Shown: piece after piece, positions 11,220 to 23,410 of the stretch
Numbering within the stretch: position 1 is the stretch's first letter
Layout of the letters: each line of letters begins with the position of its first letter
DNA from: Botryosphaeria dothidea
Taxonomy: Eukaryota; Ascomycota; Dothideomycetes; Botryosphaeriales; Botryosphaeriaceae
Direction: 5' to 3'
Assembly: GCA_011503125.2 (NCBI GenBank)
Contig: WWBZ02000062.1
Coordinates: 1,860,001 to 1,924,000, forward strand
DNA length: 64,000 nucleotides
Made by a program: the position numbers and the translations under genes
The notes under the pieces: model-generated
The model's input: only the letters and a program-made list of their open reading frames with translations
Databases searched by the model: none
Told to the model about the DNA's origin: nothing

Positions 11220-12095
11220 TCACAGAGCGAGAACAATAGCGGCAAGACCAACAACCGCAGCCGCGGACAAAGAGACACCGAAAGACCCAGCCGCGCCACT
11301 CGAAGGTGCAAGAGTAACCCCAGCAGCAACCTCGGTGACGGTCACAGTCCAGTAGACCACATTCGACGCGTTTCGTGTGACCGTGTACGCCGTAGTCGGC
11401 TTGGCCTCCATGGAAGACTTGCAGCTTCCCACGGAAAGCGTGTTCTGTGAAGCAGCATTCCATTAGCAAAGTCTCTTCTCATATCACTTTCCTCAAGTGC
11501 AGGGCGGGGGGAAAGCAAAAAAAAAAAGACTCACATATACGCCCTGCGCAAGCTCACTCGCCGGCCCAGCAATGTCCTCCTCAAAGCACCGCATATCCTC
11601 CATCACCGCGGCCGTCTGCAGCGGCGCGGCGATGCTGGTCACGTTGACCGTGCACACGGGGCTGGCCTTGGTCTTGGTGCTCGTCACGGCGCAGTGCAGC
11701 TCGCCCTCGACGCGCGCGTCCGACGCCAGCGTCGTCTGCGGCGCGAAGTAGGCCGAGTCGTACGACCGGTACCAGTTCCACGCGAAGTAGTCCGGGCCCA
11801 CCGTCACCGCGACGGGCGTGTTGGTCTCCTGCGGACAGAGCGCGCCGGTGGTGGATTGCGAGGAGGGGCAGGTGAAGGCGAGGGTCGTGCGCGAGGACTC
11901 GTCGACCGCGTAGACTTGGGCGCTGATGCCTTCGGTGGGGATGTAGGCGCTGGCGTAGTAGGCCTGGGCCGGGTAAGCGAAGGAGAGGACCGTCGATGTG
12001 GAGGTTGGGCCGGTGTGGGTGTTTGAGGATGAGGACGAGGCTGCGGTGGCACCTGCAGCGAGAGCGAGGGCGGCGAGTGTGAGTCTGGAAATCAT
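11220..12095 (-). CDS. Secreted Ser/Thr-rich protein, probable GPI anchor
   Basis: Two exons (intron 11445-11534, GTGAGT..TTCACAG) give 261 residues. The N-terminus MISRLTLAALALAAGATA is a signal peptide followed by a Ser/Thr run. The middle contains five Cys and two Trp-rich aromatic stretches (YFAWNWYRSYDSAYF). The C-terminus has a Ser/Ala/Gly segment and a hydrophobic tail (VSLSAAAVVGLAAIVLAL) with no cytoplasmic residues, typical of GPI-anchor signals. It probably sits in the cell wall or plasma membrane. I do not recognise a catalytic family. A TATA-like TATATAAAG lies about 80 bp upstream. Confidence 0.78.
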
Positions 12096-15000
12096 GTTGG
12101 TGTTTTGAGGCTCCGGTGTGGGTTGTTATCTCTTGGAGGCGACGGGCAGGCGAGATCTCTGGGGAATTCACATCGCTTTATATACTTTTCAATGAGACGT
12201 TCGTTTGGGCCTCATGCGGCGCGTGGTGACACAAAATTGAATTATCTGCCAGGCAGACTCAAGGCTGCAACAGAGAACAATATGTCGGCTACCCTATGTG
12301 GACTGATATGGATCCAAAATTCACGCGGAAGGATTGCGGGCACGGACAGCAAACAGCGAGTTCGGTAGTTGCACCAATAGCAATCCGAGTGGACAAGCCG
12401 GTCTAGTGGAAATAGGCAGCAGCGCTCTTGGCAACACCGGACTTGGCTCCCGGAGTGGCCTCGCGCGCTCTGTGGCGTGGCAAGCGCGTGTGGCACGATA
12501 ACCAAGTTGCCTCGTACCCGACGCTCTCACCACATCGACAAACTTGCTTCCACGCAATGAGGTTTGCTTCTATGCCTTCCTCTTCTTCCGCGACTTTCTG
12601 TCGAGATATTCATTGACCATTTACCTTTTATGCCAGATGGTGAAACGGTTTGAGGGAAACGAGAAACAACATTTTCTCACTTATCAGGCACTCTCCTTCA
12701 CATTTTCTCCCGCTTATAGAGGCAGGTCTTTCCATCAAAAAAAAAAAGGAGTTTCCCCGCATTGATATATGTCCTTAAGGCACATTGTGGTGATTGCTGT
12801 TCCCCACAGACGCTGATGGAATGATTCGGCGCTGTCTCGGACGAGCTCCAGCGAAAACCCACCGGCATATTCTGCAAGTGCTTAAATATTTACAGAGCAG
12901 GATGCTATTGGTGATAGGGAGGGTAAACCGGTCTTGGTCTACACATCAAAACAACATACATCTTAAGCACCTCGATTTTCTAGTCTTAGTCCTAGTTGAT
13001 TCTCTTCCGGTGAAAAGGTCTGGGAGCTTTCCACGACATACGGTGCTGCACTCTTGATCTACTGCAAATCATGAGGATATAGATTTGTAGAGAAAGAAGT
13101 AAAGAACCCCCTTTCAAAAAGGTGATACTCGGAGAGAAGCTATGCTTATTCTGGTTTTCACAATTCATATATGCAGAGCTCTGTCTGTATTATGTAAGAA
13201 GCATAATTTGCAGTGAACGGTCGCCATCTGTAGAAGGTCAGAGCTTTGGTGGGACGTCGTGACGCCTACAGCACTTGGTTGGTAACGACAAATATCAGGT
13301 AGTAGCAGTTCTTGCCGTGAGCTCAGTGTATAAACATCGTCTAAGGGTTGGAGCGTGCTTACTACACCCAAAGCTGCCGATATACATAGATTACTTCTGA
13401 GTTTTAGCTCATAGCGCTCATGGAGGAATGCATTTGAGTGACATCATGAGCAGGTCGCCGAATCAAGAAATACAGCACATTTTGCATCGGTCGTTGGTCG
13501 GCGAGCTCCAGGCTTGGCGCTTAAGAATCATTCTTTCGGCGCCATTTGAGGGGGCTAGTAGCATGGTAGCGCATACCATGGTGAGTCCAATCTTGTCTCT
13601 CAAAAAATGACCGTAGAGCTGCCAACACTGCTCGAATTCCGATTTCGGCTTGCACTAAACGATTCAGTATACGCCCACTCTCAAAGCTTGGGCAGCTACT
13701 TACGAGAAACTGTATTTCTGCCGAAGCATGACATCTTTGTCTCTCAAAGCGCCGGATCCAACTTGGTTGACGTGATGTGGCTCCTTTTTGCCCCTGCAAG
13801 GCGGACCTCAAGGCTGACCACAGAGTCTGAACGGCAGTGGCCGTCACCCTCTTCACCATTGGTATCGCTCTTCACCTGCACCTGCCTCGTCTAAAAAGAT
13901 TAATGGTGGATATAATGCGGGCACATGATCAACGATCGTAGACCCACAAACATTGGGGGTTGTCTCTGGTCAATGCGCGTGCGCCGCAGCTCGGCGGCTC
14001 CGCCTACCGTGTTGGGAGCACAACAGAGAGCGAGGACGGGAAATATTTCCGTGTTTCATGTCGCACTGCCCGTTTCATTCCTCTCCGCGTCTGGAAGCGG
14101 ACTGTGCCGTCTTGGAATGTGACGGATTTAGGTAAATCTCGCAGAAAGCTGAGAGCTTTACGCACTGCGCACCGGCGCATTTTTAGAACGACCCGCGCGG
14201 TACCGTTCGGGTGTCCAAGCCAATAGGAGAACCGAAACAACGCACAAGAGCCACCAATGACGTTGGTCACTCGTGTGGAGTCTATGGTCCGTACGCCGAA
14301 CAGGCGGAGCATTGTTCGTGGAGCAAAGGGATTGTATATGTTGCGCCACCCTTGTGGCTTGACTTGGCCTAAAGCTCAGCTTAGGGTGTCGCGCATAGCC
14401 TTAAAAAAGCTTGGGCAAGTGAAGCGTGAGGTGCGCTTGTTCCTGCAGCAAGGCCCTGGGCCCCTAACGGTGCTTTTGTGTGCTTGACACCGGAGCTTTG
14501 TTCGGCGGTGACATGAGTCGTAAGGGAACAAAAACGGCTGGAAGCACGTGGTTCCGCGAGCACATCACCCTTTCCACGGAGAAGGAGTTGGCCATGGTAC
14601 GCCTGATGACCAAGATGATTTCTCCTTTCGCCCCGTCATTGGTCAGTCTCGACTCAACTCACTTGTGCACTTATCCCCCGCAAATGAGGCCCTCAGCAAG
14701 CATCATCTCTAAGAAGAAATAGTGTAGTTTAAGCTTGTTTGAACATCTGTAGGGACGACGAACCCTTCTTGTCCTGTCCATCACGGTTTTTGTTTCTGCC
14801 CATCATGGTGTTCAGCTTCCCGTCGCCCCACCCACTAGCTTTCTCATCTCCAAGTCCACTTTTTTGTTTCCAACAACCCCCAGAAATGATGAACATCCCA
14901 GTTCCACTACCGGAGTATGCTCAGATGTCCTGGATGCGGAAAGGGAATACAGGGGAGTCCGCTTCAGAAAACAGTTTCTCTGACGTCTTGACGGCCCACA

Positions 15001-15768
15001 TGCCCCAACAACGCTTCCCAGGACCTTGGATGATCTCACTTTGGCTCCAATATGAGGTGACAGTGTTGCTAACCCACATCTCTTCTGCGGTCTTGGAACA
15101 CAAAACCATAAAAAGTGGCAGTTGGTCACATGGGCTGGCCTGCCTAGCTTGCGCCACATACGTGCATGATTCGGTACACGAGCAGAGACTTGGCTATTCT
15201 ACGCAGCATTCAACAGACGCTGGAACTTAGAGACGGATGTTTCGGGATCATTCGTGGTCCGCAAACATGTTGAAACAGGCGAGATGTCGGGTTCCTGCGT
15301 TAATGTGGGACCCACGACCATGGCTCAATCTCAACTCAAACACTTAGCCACCGGAGTTCTAAAAGGGGTAGCACTTGGCGAGCCGTTGGTTCTATGCAGC
15401 AGTACTACTATGTACGCACTGGCACTGTAGCGCTTTTCTGACTGGTGATGACCTGATGACCCGCAATCCGTTTCACCGTCCTTCCGATTTGGGAAAAAAC
15501 ACCAAGGCCGAGCTTGACTCGTCTGAAAAAGAGCAGGAAACCACCAAGCAACAGAGCCAAGGCATGGAAACCTAGGCGAACCTCGTACTTTGAAAAATGA
15601 ATCGCTCCCGGATGGACCCAAGTGTCGTGAAAGTATAAAGGTACGTGTGATAATGTGAGTTTTCTCTTCATCAAGCAACAGTTCTTTCAGTTCATCCTCC
15701 AGCTTCTCTTTACGGAGTCAAACTTCCCTCCACAAAAACTCTTTTGTCAAATACACCCAACCAACAAA
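12096..15768. other. Gene-poor 3.7-kb interval
   Basis: Open frames here are short, overlapping on both strands and without recognisable motifs. A TATA-like CTTTATATA (minus-strand TATATAAAG) at 12176-12184 serves the gene ending at 12095. A TATAAA at 15634-15639 serves the gene starting at 15769. No repeat or RNA gene was recognised. Confidence 0.5.
15634..15639 (+). promoter_or_regulatory. TATA box of the 15769 gene
   Basis: TATAAA sits about 130 bp before the ATG, followed by a pyrimidine-rich stretch typical of fungal transcription starts. Confidence 0.5.
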
Positions 15769-16352
15769 ATGGCCTCCGCTGTCGCTGTCACCATCCTCAC
15801 CACCGCTGCTGGTGCTGCCATAACTGCAGCCATCAACCAGGTTGCACCCACCCTTTCCAACCTTGGAAAGTGGGACGAGGTAAGACAGAAAGCCCCTGAC
15901 AAGACCCTCTCCGCAAAATAATAAAAGAAAATTCTGGCTAAGACAAGCTTCATGCACACGCAATAGGCTCGTGAGGCCTTCACCCAGCAGACCGTCAAAG
16001 CCATCTGGGACAAGAATCCTGCCGGCTACGGTGCCGCCATCTGCTACAACCAGGAGTACGAAGTTTCCAACCCCAAGCAGCAGTACGAGACCACCTCGGC
16101 CAGGCTCGAACTGCAGCTTCTCCACACCGACTACGACTGCTTCTACCTCAGCGGCCCTGGTCAGTGTTCTCCCTCTTTCACACGGTGCCAAGCACGGCGT
16201 TGGTAAGGAAAACACGCTGATCGTTGGGTTTAATTCATAAAGACAACCACTTCTGGAGCCGCGGCGATGGCGGCTACATCAACATTGCTGTCATCACCGA
16301 TGACGCCAAGTGCCAGTACGATTCCAGCACCGGTGATGTCTATTGCCAGTAG
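15769..16352 (+). CDS. Small conserved fungal protein (DUF7888-like)
   Basis: Three exons (introns 15880-15966 and 16160-16242) encode 137 residues. The start MASAVAVTILTTAAGAAI is hydrophobic and Ala/Thr-rich, and could be a signal peptide or membrane helix. The rest is compact, with AREAFTQQTVKAIW, an AAICYNQEY segment, TDYDCFYL and a C-terminal GDGGYINIAVITDDAKC region ending in Cys-Gln. The order of these blocks resembles small proteins grouped as DUF7888 in filamentous fungi; I recall this family rather than prove it. Four Cys could form disulfides if secreted. Function is unknown; a small secreted effector-like role is one option. Confidence 0.75.
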
Positions 16353-17562
16353 ACTTGCCCCAACGACTCGATTGCAGATCCAGGAGTCTCTTTCATCATC
16401 TAGTGCATAGACGGTTCTTGAGTGTCAATACCTGACTCTTTGGTTATAAATAGTTCTATCTACTTTTCCGTGTCTGGATCCTGTAAATATCTCCCAACGC
16501 CTTTAGTAAAGGTGAAAAGCTCAGAAGAAATTGTTTTCCGATCTACTTCAGTATTATCTACGTTCGCTCTTAGATCATCAAAGTCACTCCCGGGTGATTT
16601 TATGAACGTTCACAGGAGTCGTCTTAATGACGACCGCGCCTTCATTTAATACACAAACGGAGAATACTGGGAATATTGCTTGTGATGCAGATGGCGGAAT
16701 CTTTGGGGGCGACACTGTGTCCTCGAGATGACTATGTAGGTCAGTACTGACTTCGCACATCTCGGTTGAATGTTCGCCGCGGAATGCCGGACTGCTTCTC
16801 CATTGTCACAGATCTGCAAGCGACGTCTGGACATACGAGCTGCACGACTCGGTCCATTGGCGATAGGCGGCGAGCTATCTCAAAAAGCGGGTCGTCCCGT
16901 GTTTCCGCGAAGTAAGAGGAATCCGAGTTTCCTCTACAAGTAATGATCGATGTAACAAGCGTGGTGACGGACAGCGAGATGAAAGCGTCACCGTCTCACG
17001 GGTTGCCTGACTTGGCAGATTCTTAAGGCGCGCCATTCTCGTACGAATAGAGCAAAGGCGAAGCCGCACCATCCGGTAGGTTTTACGTGGTGGAAATCTT
17101 GGCTTTGCTTGATTTGTTCGTTGCGATTGCTTTTCGGGATTTGGGATGGCGTGATGGGTTGTTCCCGGTCCCCGCGTGACGGATAAGTGTAGGTCGGTCC
17201 CGTTTGGGCGTTCTCTGATCAACAGATTGACTAAGATGTTCCTTCCTTCCGGCGAGATCTCATAGAATTAGCTTGGACTTATTTTTGTTTTTCCCTCTAG
17301 AACCCGCTGTTTCGAACTCGGACCTCATTTAGCAGCCGCATGTCCCATGTGCTGAGGGATGTTAAAGTACGCGTCACCGGCGAAAGATGTGATAGCTCTT
17401 CGGAATCCACTGAGTTGAGGATTAGACTTCTATTGTAGGAACTATTTTCTGTAAATTAAGTAGATTTTTTACGTTAAGCCAGCAACGGAAATGTCGCCCT
17501 GCCATTACTCAAAGACGAAATCTCTTGTCGCAGAAGTCTTCATTGAAGTCGGAAACGTCGGC
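16353..17562. other. Intergenic, no gene seen
   Basis: Only short shadow frames are present. A tRNA-like trace around 17280-17345 was examined and rejected. Confidence 0.5.
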
Positions 17563-18465
17563 TCAAGTGAGACAGGTCTGACGAGACATGCACGGAGAAT
17601 TATTGTGGTCCTTCTCTCCGGCTTCTAGCTCACTGACCACAGGCTGCCTCTCTACCCCGCCTTTCGTAGCACTATCAAGCTCTTGTGGATGGCTCCAGTC
17701 ACCCTGCGCTTCATAACGTTCGTCTGAAAGCAATTCTCCCATTGGAGTACGATTGATCGCAGGTGTATCGGCCTCATGTGGTTTATTCTCTCCATCACCA
17801 CCCTCAATATTGCTAGCCCGAGGACCTTTTCGGCGCGCACGCCACAGGAAGAATGCACCAACTGCTAGCGCTACCGTTCCAAGGGGTACCGCAATACCGG
17901 CTGCCATAGCCGTCGTTCTCGTGTTGCCTGTTGACGAAGAACTCTCAGCTGGGGTTGTAGACGTTGCAATTGCAGAACTGGCAGCTGGAGTTGCAGTGGT
18001 GGATGCTGTTGCGCTTGCTTTACCACGAATCAGTCAAGGAACGATTCAAAATGATGTTTGATCAAGTGCAGGGGGATTACCAGGTGCAGTCGAAACCGTC
18101 AAGCCGGCTTCAACACCAAGAGCGCAGTAGTTGTCGAAGACGGCCAGCGCGCTCGAGATCTGTTGCACTGCCGACGAGTTGCGGCAGTAGGACGATACGT
18201 CTTCGGAAATGATGGAGCTCATCTGCGTGTAACTGTTGGTGCAGAAGCAGGTGTAGGATGTGACGCTATTCCCATCACCGCACCCCTGGCTCATGTCGCG
18301 CACAATCGTGCTGAGGGGAGTTACCGCGCATGATTTGAGTTGCGAATAGCCAGAAACCGTGTTCAGCCATATCTTCGTTTTCCCGTCCGCTAACACGAGG
18401 GGAATGGTGAGGGTGAGGAGAAGGATGAAGCGGCAGATTTCGGATGAAAAGACTGTGAAATTCAT
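17563..18465 (-). CDS. Cys-rich single-pass membrane protein, CFEM-like ectodomain (copy 1)
   Basis: Two exons (intron 18018-18080) encode 279 residues. A signal peptide (FILLLTLTIPLVLA) precedes a domain with six Cys: C at the start of SCAVTPLSTIVRDM, QGCGDG, a CFC pair, then two more spaced like an extracellular disulfide domain. A Thr/Ser/Ala-rich stalk follows, then a transmembrane helix (AVPLGTVALAVGAFFLW), a stop-transfer RARRKG, and an acidic cytoplasmic tail of about 90 residues. The layout resembles fungal wall sensors or CFEM proteins, but the Cys spacing is not classical CFEM. A paralogue with the same ectodomain lies at 28505 on the other strand. The role is unknown; surface sensing or adhesion is inferred. 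Confidence 0.78.
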
Positions 18466-19492
18466 TTCGTATGTTTGCAACAGTCACTGCCAAGAGTTTC
18501 TGTGAAAATAAAAATGGGGTGCAATGCCCAAGAAATGAGAATTCTGGGCATGAGTACGTTCTAAAACCCAAGGAACTTGAACACGTTCTTGTCACTCCTT
18601 GGAACTGAAAGGTGTGGATGATAGTGTGATGTCTTCGCAGAGGAGACACAATGACCCTGCAGGAGACATATACAGGGCTGGGGTTCGTGCGACAGCGAAA
18701 AAGCAAAATGGTGCAACCTTGGACAGCTCTGCATTGCACGTGCAGTCGACCATTCCCAAGTTCCGCAGAAGCCATACCTGTCATACTCTAGTAATGCTTC
18801 AAAAGTAGTAGTTGAGATCCTAGATCTTAGGCCTTCAAGACGAAATCGGTAGTGAAGGACACTCCGTAAGCAAGTGTTCCCAGTCCCAGGGGAGTGAAAG
18901 TAGGCAATAGGGATGGGTAGGCCAAAGTGGATTAGCCTATCAGCCACAAGAATCAGAGCTTGCACCGGAAACAATAAACTCAAACTCCCCACCATACAGA
19001 TCTTCAACATAACGCCTTGTGATACGTTGGTTAAAAACCACGTGTGGCTCCCAAACTTGAGCCATGGTTCATCTCAAGACCCATGGCCTAAGCCTCGTCG
19101 GTCCGTCCCGGTAATGGTTAGCGCCCGGGAATCTTAACCCATAACGGTGTGACAAGGCAAAGAAGGCATCCAAAATGAGCTGATTTTCCCAAAACGTAGC
19201 GAATCATTGACAAGCAGACCTTTGTCGGTCAGCTAGCCCCCATTCTCTCACCCAGCCTGGTCCTGTTCAGGACTCAGCGCCCGAGCAACTGGTGTAGCAC
19301 AAGGTGAGTCGAGCCTTCGTAGGAACACCAGGGGAAGTTGGCAGAAGCTTGTCCACCAACGTCATTAGCTCATTCTAAATAAAGGCAAAAGAAAGCATGA
19401 ATCAATTCTGGCCTTAAATGGGCGAGTGCGAACGTATTTTGCACCGCACCGCAGCTCTACCAGTCCCCCGGATCTTCAATTGTTCATTGACG
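18466..19492. other. Intergenic, divergent flanks
   Basis: No gene recognised. A decayed tRNA-like stretch near 19115-19150 was rejected. A TATA-like TAAATAAA occurs near 19375, upstream of the GH5 gene. Confidence 0.5.
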
Positions 19493-20785
19493 ATGCACAC
19501 CGCGATGCGTTTCGCCGCAGCCCTCGCAGTAACCCTTGCCATTGCACCAGCTGTCTGTTCCCCAGCAAACCATGCTCGGAATTCCCCGTCCTGGGCTAGC
19601 AGCAACTTGTACTTCCTGCATGCACTGCCTGCAGATGAACAATCACGCTACATCGACATGCTTGCCGACTGGGGTGTCAAGGCTCTCCGTCTCTGGGGTA
19701 AGCCTGTCTCTACCCTGGACGAACATCCAGTGCCGCCATAATCGGCTAGATACTCCGAAACTAGTGCTGACTGAGCGCGTCTCTCCAACCAGTCACCGGC
19801 CTAGACGGCGGGTGCATCAAAGGTAGCACAGCCACTAAGGCCATCCCACACCTCGAGCCAGATGCGGTAGGCACTTACGACACCACCGTTCTTGCCGCAC
19901 TGGACGACACGCTCAAGCTTCTCCACTGCGCCAGGATCAAGGCCATCATCTCGCCCCACGACGCTGGCCAAATCAACGGCGCGAACGGCTGCGACGTGTA
20001 CTGCGACAAGTACGGCAACCAGACTAACTTCTACTCATCCACCGAGGGCAAAGCTGACTACGATGCTCGGCTCTCCGTGATCCTGAACTACGAGTCTCCG
20101 AACTTCGGCGGCAGGAAGTGGAGCCAGCTGGACGAGGTGATTATGGCGTTCGATCTGCAGAATGAACCGATGATCAACGCCGTTGAGCTGCTTGAGAAGA
20201 ACGACCCTGATGATTGGCTGTGTGGGCGTGCAGGTGTGTTGAAGGGGCTGATCGACAAAGATTCCGAAGTGCACGTTGCGACCGGTGGTATTGGTGGGAG
20301 CCACTACTGCTGCGATCACGAATTCAACGACTTACAGAAAGCTCTGTATTGCGATGCAATTGACATCATCAGCGTGCACGGGTACATGAGTAAAGCAACC
20401 GACTGGGCTTATTTCATTACCGGGGATGCGTCTATCCTTGATGCAGTTGAGGCGGCTGGGACGGGAAAGAAGGTAATGTTGGAGGAATGGGGTGTGGCTG
20501 CGGACTCTCAAGATGGATTTGAGAAGCAGGTCGCAGTGTTTAATGGTGCTGGCGTTCCCTGGGTAAGCTATTGCGATCATGCGTTGAGAATTTCCACTGA
20601 CTTGTCAAATGCAGCTTTACTGGCAAGTGGTGCCCGGTAAGGATCAGACTCAGGAAGGAGCTCCTGCGAGCTGTGGATATGACGGATTTGAAATTGGTCT
20701 CGAGAGCTCCAAGGGAGACGTGCATGCTGCCGTCAGCGCTGCCAAGTCTGCTACTGCGGCGCAGGACTGGACTGGCTACATATGA
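19493..20785 (+). CDS. Secreted glycoside hydrolase family 5 enzyme (mannanase-like)
   Basis: Three exons (introns 19698-19792 and 20563-20614) encode 381 residues. The signal peptide is MRFAAALAVTLAIAPAVCS; the in-frame ATG at 19505 is an equally good start. The GH5 TIM-barrel landmarks are visible: FDLQNEP carries the acid/base Glu (about residue 205), SVHGYM the conserved His/Tyr, and VMLEEWGV the nucleophile Glu (about 320). After the last intron comes LYWQVVP, the conserved Trp strand, then a C-terminal CGYDGFEIGLESSKGDV. The family cleaves beta-1,4- or related glycans outside the cell; fungal proteins with this ending are often annotated as endo-beta-mannanases. Substrate is therefore inferred. 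The gene seems intact. Confidence 0.86.
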
Positions 20786-21191
20786 GTTCGTCTGGAGTTA
20801 ATATGTAAAAGATGTTGAATGGTCATGATTGAAATTCGGGGGTTGCTAGAGTAGAAGGAAACAAACGGTCTTGAAAGTACATTAGCATAAATATGAGCTT
20901 CCATTCCACCAGGTATCAGCTAGACATCCGTAAGGTCCGTATACCACTGGGCTTAACCTTCTTAGTTTCAACTGAAGCAGGGGACTGAAAGTGCGCTCGC
21001 TGAATCTCGTATCACCCATTTTCATAAATTGTTTTTGCATGACAGCTCCGCTTTCGTGTAACACAGCATACTGACACGAGCTCGGCTGCACTCAACTAGA
21101 GTACGACGGGCATAACAGGCGGCGGAGCGGATATAAGGCCGTTCAACATATCCGAACACCGAGCCTTTCTACACAGTAATTTCTCCTCAAA
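20786..21191. other. Intergenic with a TATA box
   Basis: TATAAG at 21132-21137 lies 55-60 bp upstream of a small open frame at 21192. Nothing else was recognised. Confidence 0.5.
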
Positions 21192-21341
21192 ATGCCCGTT
21201 CGTCCCTTTCCTGACTACCTTAAGTTCAAGTTCGCCAGACCCCAATGGTTCATGGAGTTCTTCATACAGTTGCCATCACTTTTCACCTCTGGCATGGAAG
21301 TTGCCGGCAGGCAGTTTGTTCATAATGCTGCTGGACGATGA
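21192..21341 (+). CDS. Possible 49-residue small protein
   Basis: An open frame beginning MPVRPFPDYLKFKF has a strong start context (CTCAAAATGCCC), a TATA-like element 55-60 bp upstream and a pyrimidine-rich leader. The peptide is rich in Phe, Pro and basic residues, has no signal peptide and resembles nothing I recognise. The promoter-like spacing is the only support; it may be a chance frame. Confidence 0.35.
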   Translation: MPVRPFPDYLKFKFARPQWFMEFFIQLPSLFTSGMEVAGRQFVHNAAGR

Positions 21342-23410
21342 GGACCAACAATTTTCGCATGAGGTGATTAAAGGTCAGCGGAAGTGAACGTGAGTGACGG
21401 AGACAGAGGAAATGCTCAATGGTGATAACATGCCGGGGTAAATCTCTTGGTTCACCAATCCCTTCGCCTCAGATATTGCTTACATCGAGGCCGTGCGCTG
21501 ATTGGTGTCGTTATGATAGGTCTCAGATGAGGACATCCCGGTAAGAGATTCATACATACCCTAATATCATGGACGTTGAGCATGACACAAGTAAGCAGAC
21601 AAAGAAGGAGCATGGAGCCACCGAGGATATACGTCTGGTATACAACAGATGAAATCACAGCGGAACAGCCATTCGATTCCGACGAAGCCGGAGGACACCA
21701 AACAGAGCTTCATCTAAGATCAAGCATACTTTTTGACCCAGAATAACACAGAAAGACAATAAATGGTTAGTTTTCAAATTGAAGCTCGCACTTACACCTA
21801 TGGCATGGCTCACAGGCACGCTCTGCCTACTTTTCAATCTTCCAGCAAACCTCAGACCCCAGCCCACTGCTAACGGAGTTTCGGACAGCACAAACGACTG
21901 TGATTGATTGATCGGGGAGTATTACCCCATGAGCCTGGCGGCGCCCAAAGCCAGATTCTCGTTTACCTTTACCATATTGAGCATCCGAAGCTTTTCTCGC
22001 CAAGAGAAGGTACGAAAGAAACTTGTTATGGTGGAGTGGCCTTCTTGATACGACGCGTGCACCGGCAGCAACCCACAGCACCACGAACCCTCCTCGAATT
22101 TAAACATATCTGAGTCGGCCCTGATCCCGACCATCTGACCAATGTTATCTGATATTTCCCACCTTTGTCGGTCTATCTCCGAGGTGGTCGGTTGTATCTC
22201 GGCTTGAGCCGAGTCGCCCGAGAGGGATGGGTTATATCCGAGTGCTTTGCTCGCGTCCAGAATGTTCAGTCGGCATTCGAAACTGCCTCATTCTGACGGG
22301 TGTGAAAAGAGTGGCCAATATTGCCGATGTCGTTCAGGGGACCTTCCCAGCCTGAAAGGCGTCCACTTCGCTCGGATCTCACATCGCTGGATTCATCCTC
22401 TTTCCACCATCTCCTATTCGCGCAGACAACAGGAAACGTGCTTGGCTAGTGCCTTGGCACAAGAAAAAGACGAGAAAATTTGGAAAAAGAATGGCCCCTA
22501 CGGAATTCCCCATCACGCGGCACGACATATTGCTTCGATGTACCCCGGGTTTCCTTCAATCCGCGTTTGGGATTCAGAAACTAACTCAACCAGGAAGGCT
22601 TTCAGTGTTTGGGACAACTTCACCATCTCATGGATCCATTTCAGATGATGTTCCATGGCCAGTAAGATAGTATTCTGTGGGATGACCGGGGAATTCGCTC
22701 CTCTTTGAACGGCAGCATGTTGAACGGACTTGACCAACGAGTATCCTCCGGATCGCCAGTCGTCCTGCTCGGTGCAGTAGCCGAGACGGAGCGGCGCCGG
22801 AGCTAAAAAAGCCGATAACGCAAGAATACAGTAGCAGTGGCAAAACACCTTTCTCGGAAATCCCTGAGTAGGCGGCTGTCTGATACCACTTGGCACAAAA
22901 TACAACCAACCAAAGGCACACGATAATCAACAGCCAGAAGACACCTGTATGACACCCAAAAGAGAAGCAACGGGGTTCAAAGATGTCAAGCTTCCTCGGC
23001 TAGTGTTGCGCAGGGCGCAATCTAAGCTTTCAAAAGGCTGGCGCGTAGACCCAACGGAAGCCGCCCTCAAGCCGTCGATGCTTAACGACCCCTCGAGTGC
23101 ATTAGCCGGGACGGATAACTTAGTTGTAAGGCGTTAATTTCTGGTGCAGGGTGTAGTGGATCACCTCTCCTCGGGAAGCACTGTCGTCCATGTGGATCTA
23201 ATAGGACTAACCTTCCTCTTCCAGACCCACCGCCGCAATGCCAAGAGGAAGCTTGACATAGAGGTGAATCGGGGGACCGCTTAAGCCCGACCATAAAAGT
23301 TCAGAGAGGACTGCGTGTTTCAATCTGGCTGCACTTCTCTTCTCTCGTTCATTTTTGCCCTACCTTGTGGTGCAATTGGTCGCATCTCGACGCCGAACAA
23401 CGCAGCAACC
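21342..23410. other. Gene-poor 2-kb interval
   Basis: No supported gene. A plus-strand frame at 22247-22648 and minus-strand frames at 22513-22930 overlap each other, and neither shows a recognisable domain. The last ~100 bp hold the promoter of the gene at 23411. Confidence 0.45.

Noticed and set aside
17280..17345. tRNA-like stretch with a TTCGAA T-loop on the minus strand
   Set aside because: The T-stem does not pair and no acceptor stem or anticodon arm can be drawn.
19110..19155. tRNA-like stretch (ATGGTTAGCGC...)
   Set aside because: Only the D-arm resembles a tRNA; the anticodon stem and T-arm are missing. At most a decayed relic.
22247..22930. Overlapping frames on both strands, the plus one ending SIRVWDSETNSTRKAFSVW
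   Set aside because: Neither strand shows a full gene structure or certain domain; possibly a gene relic but not supported.
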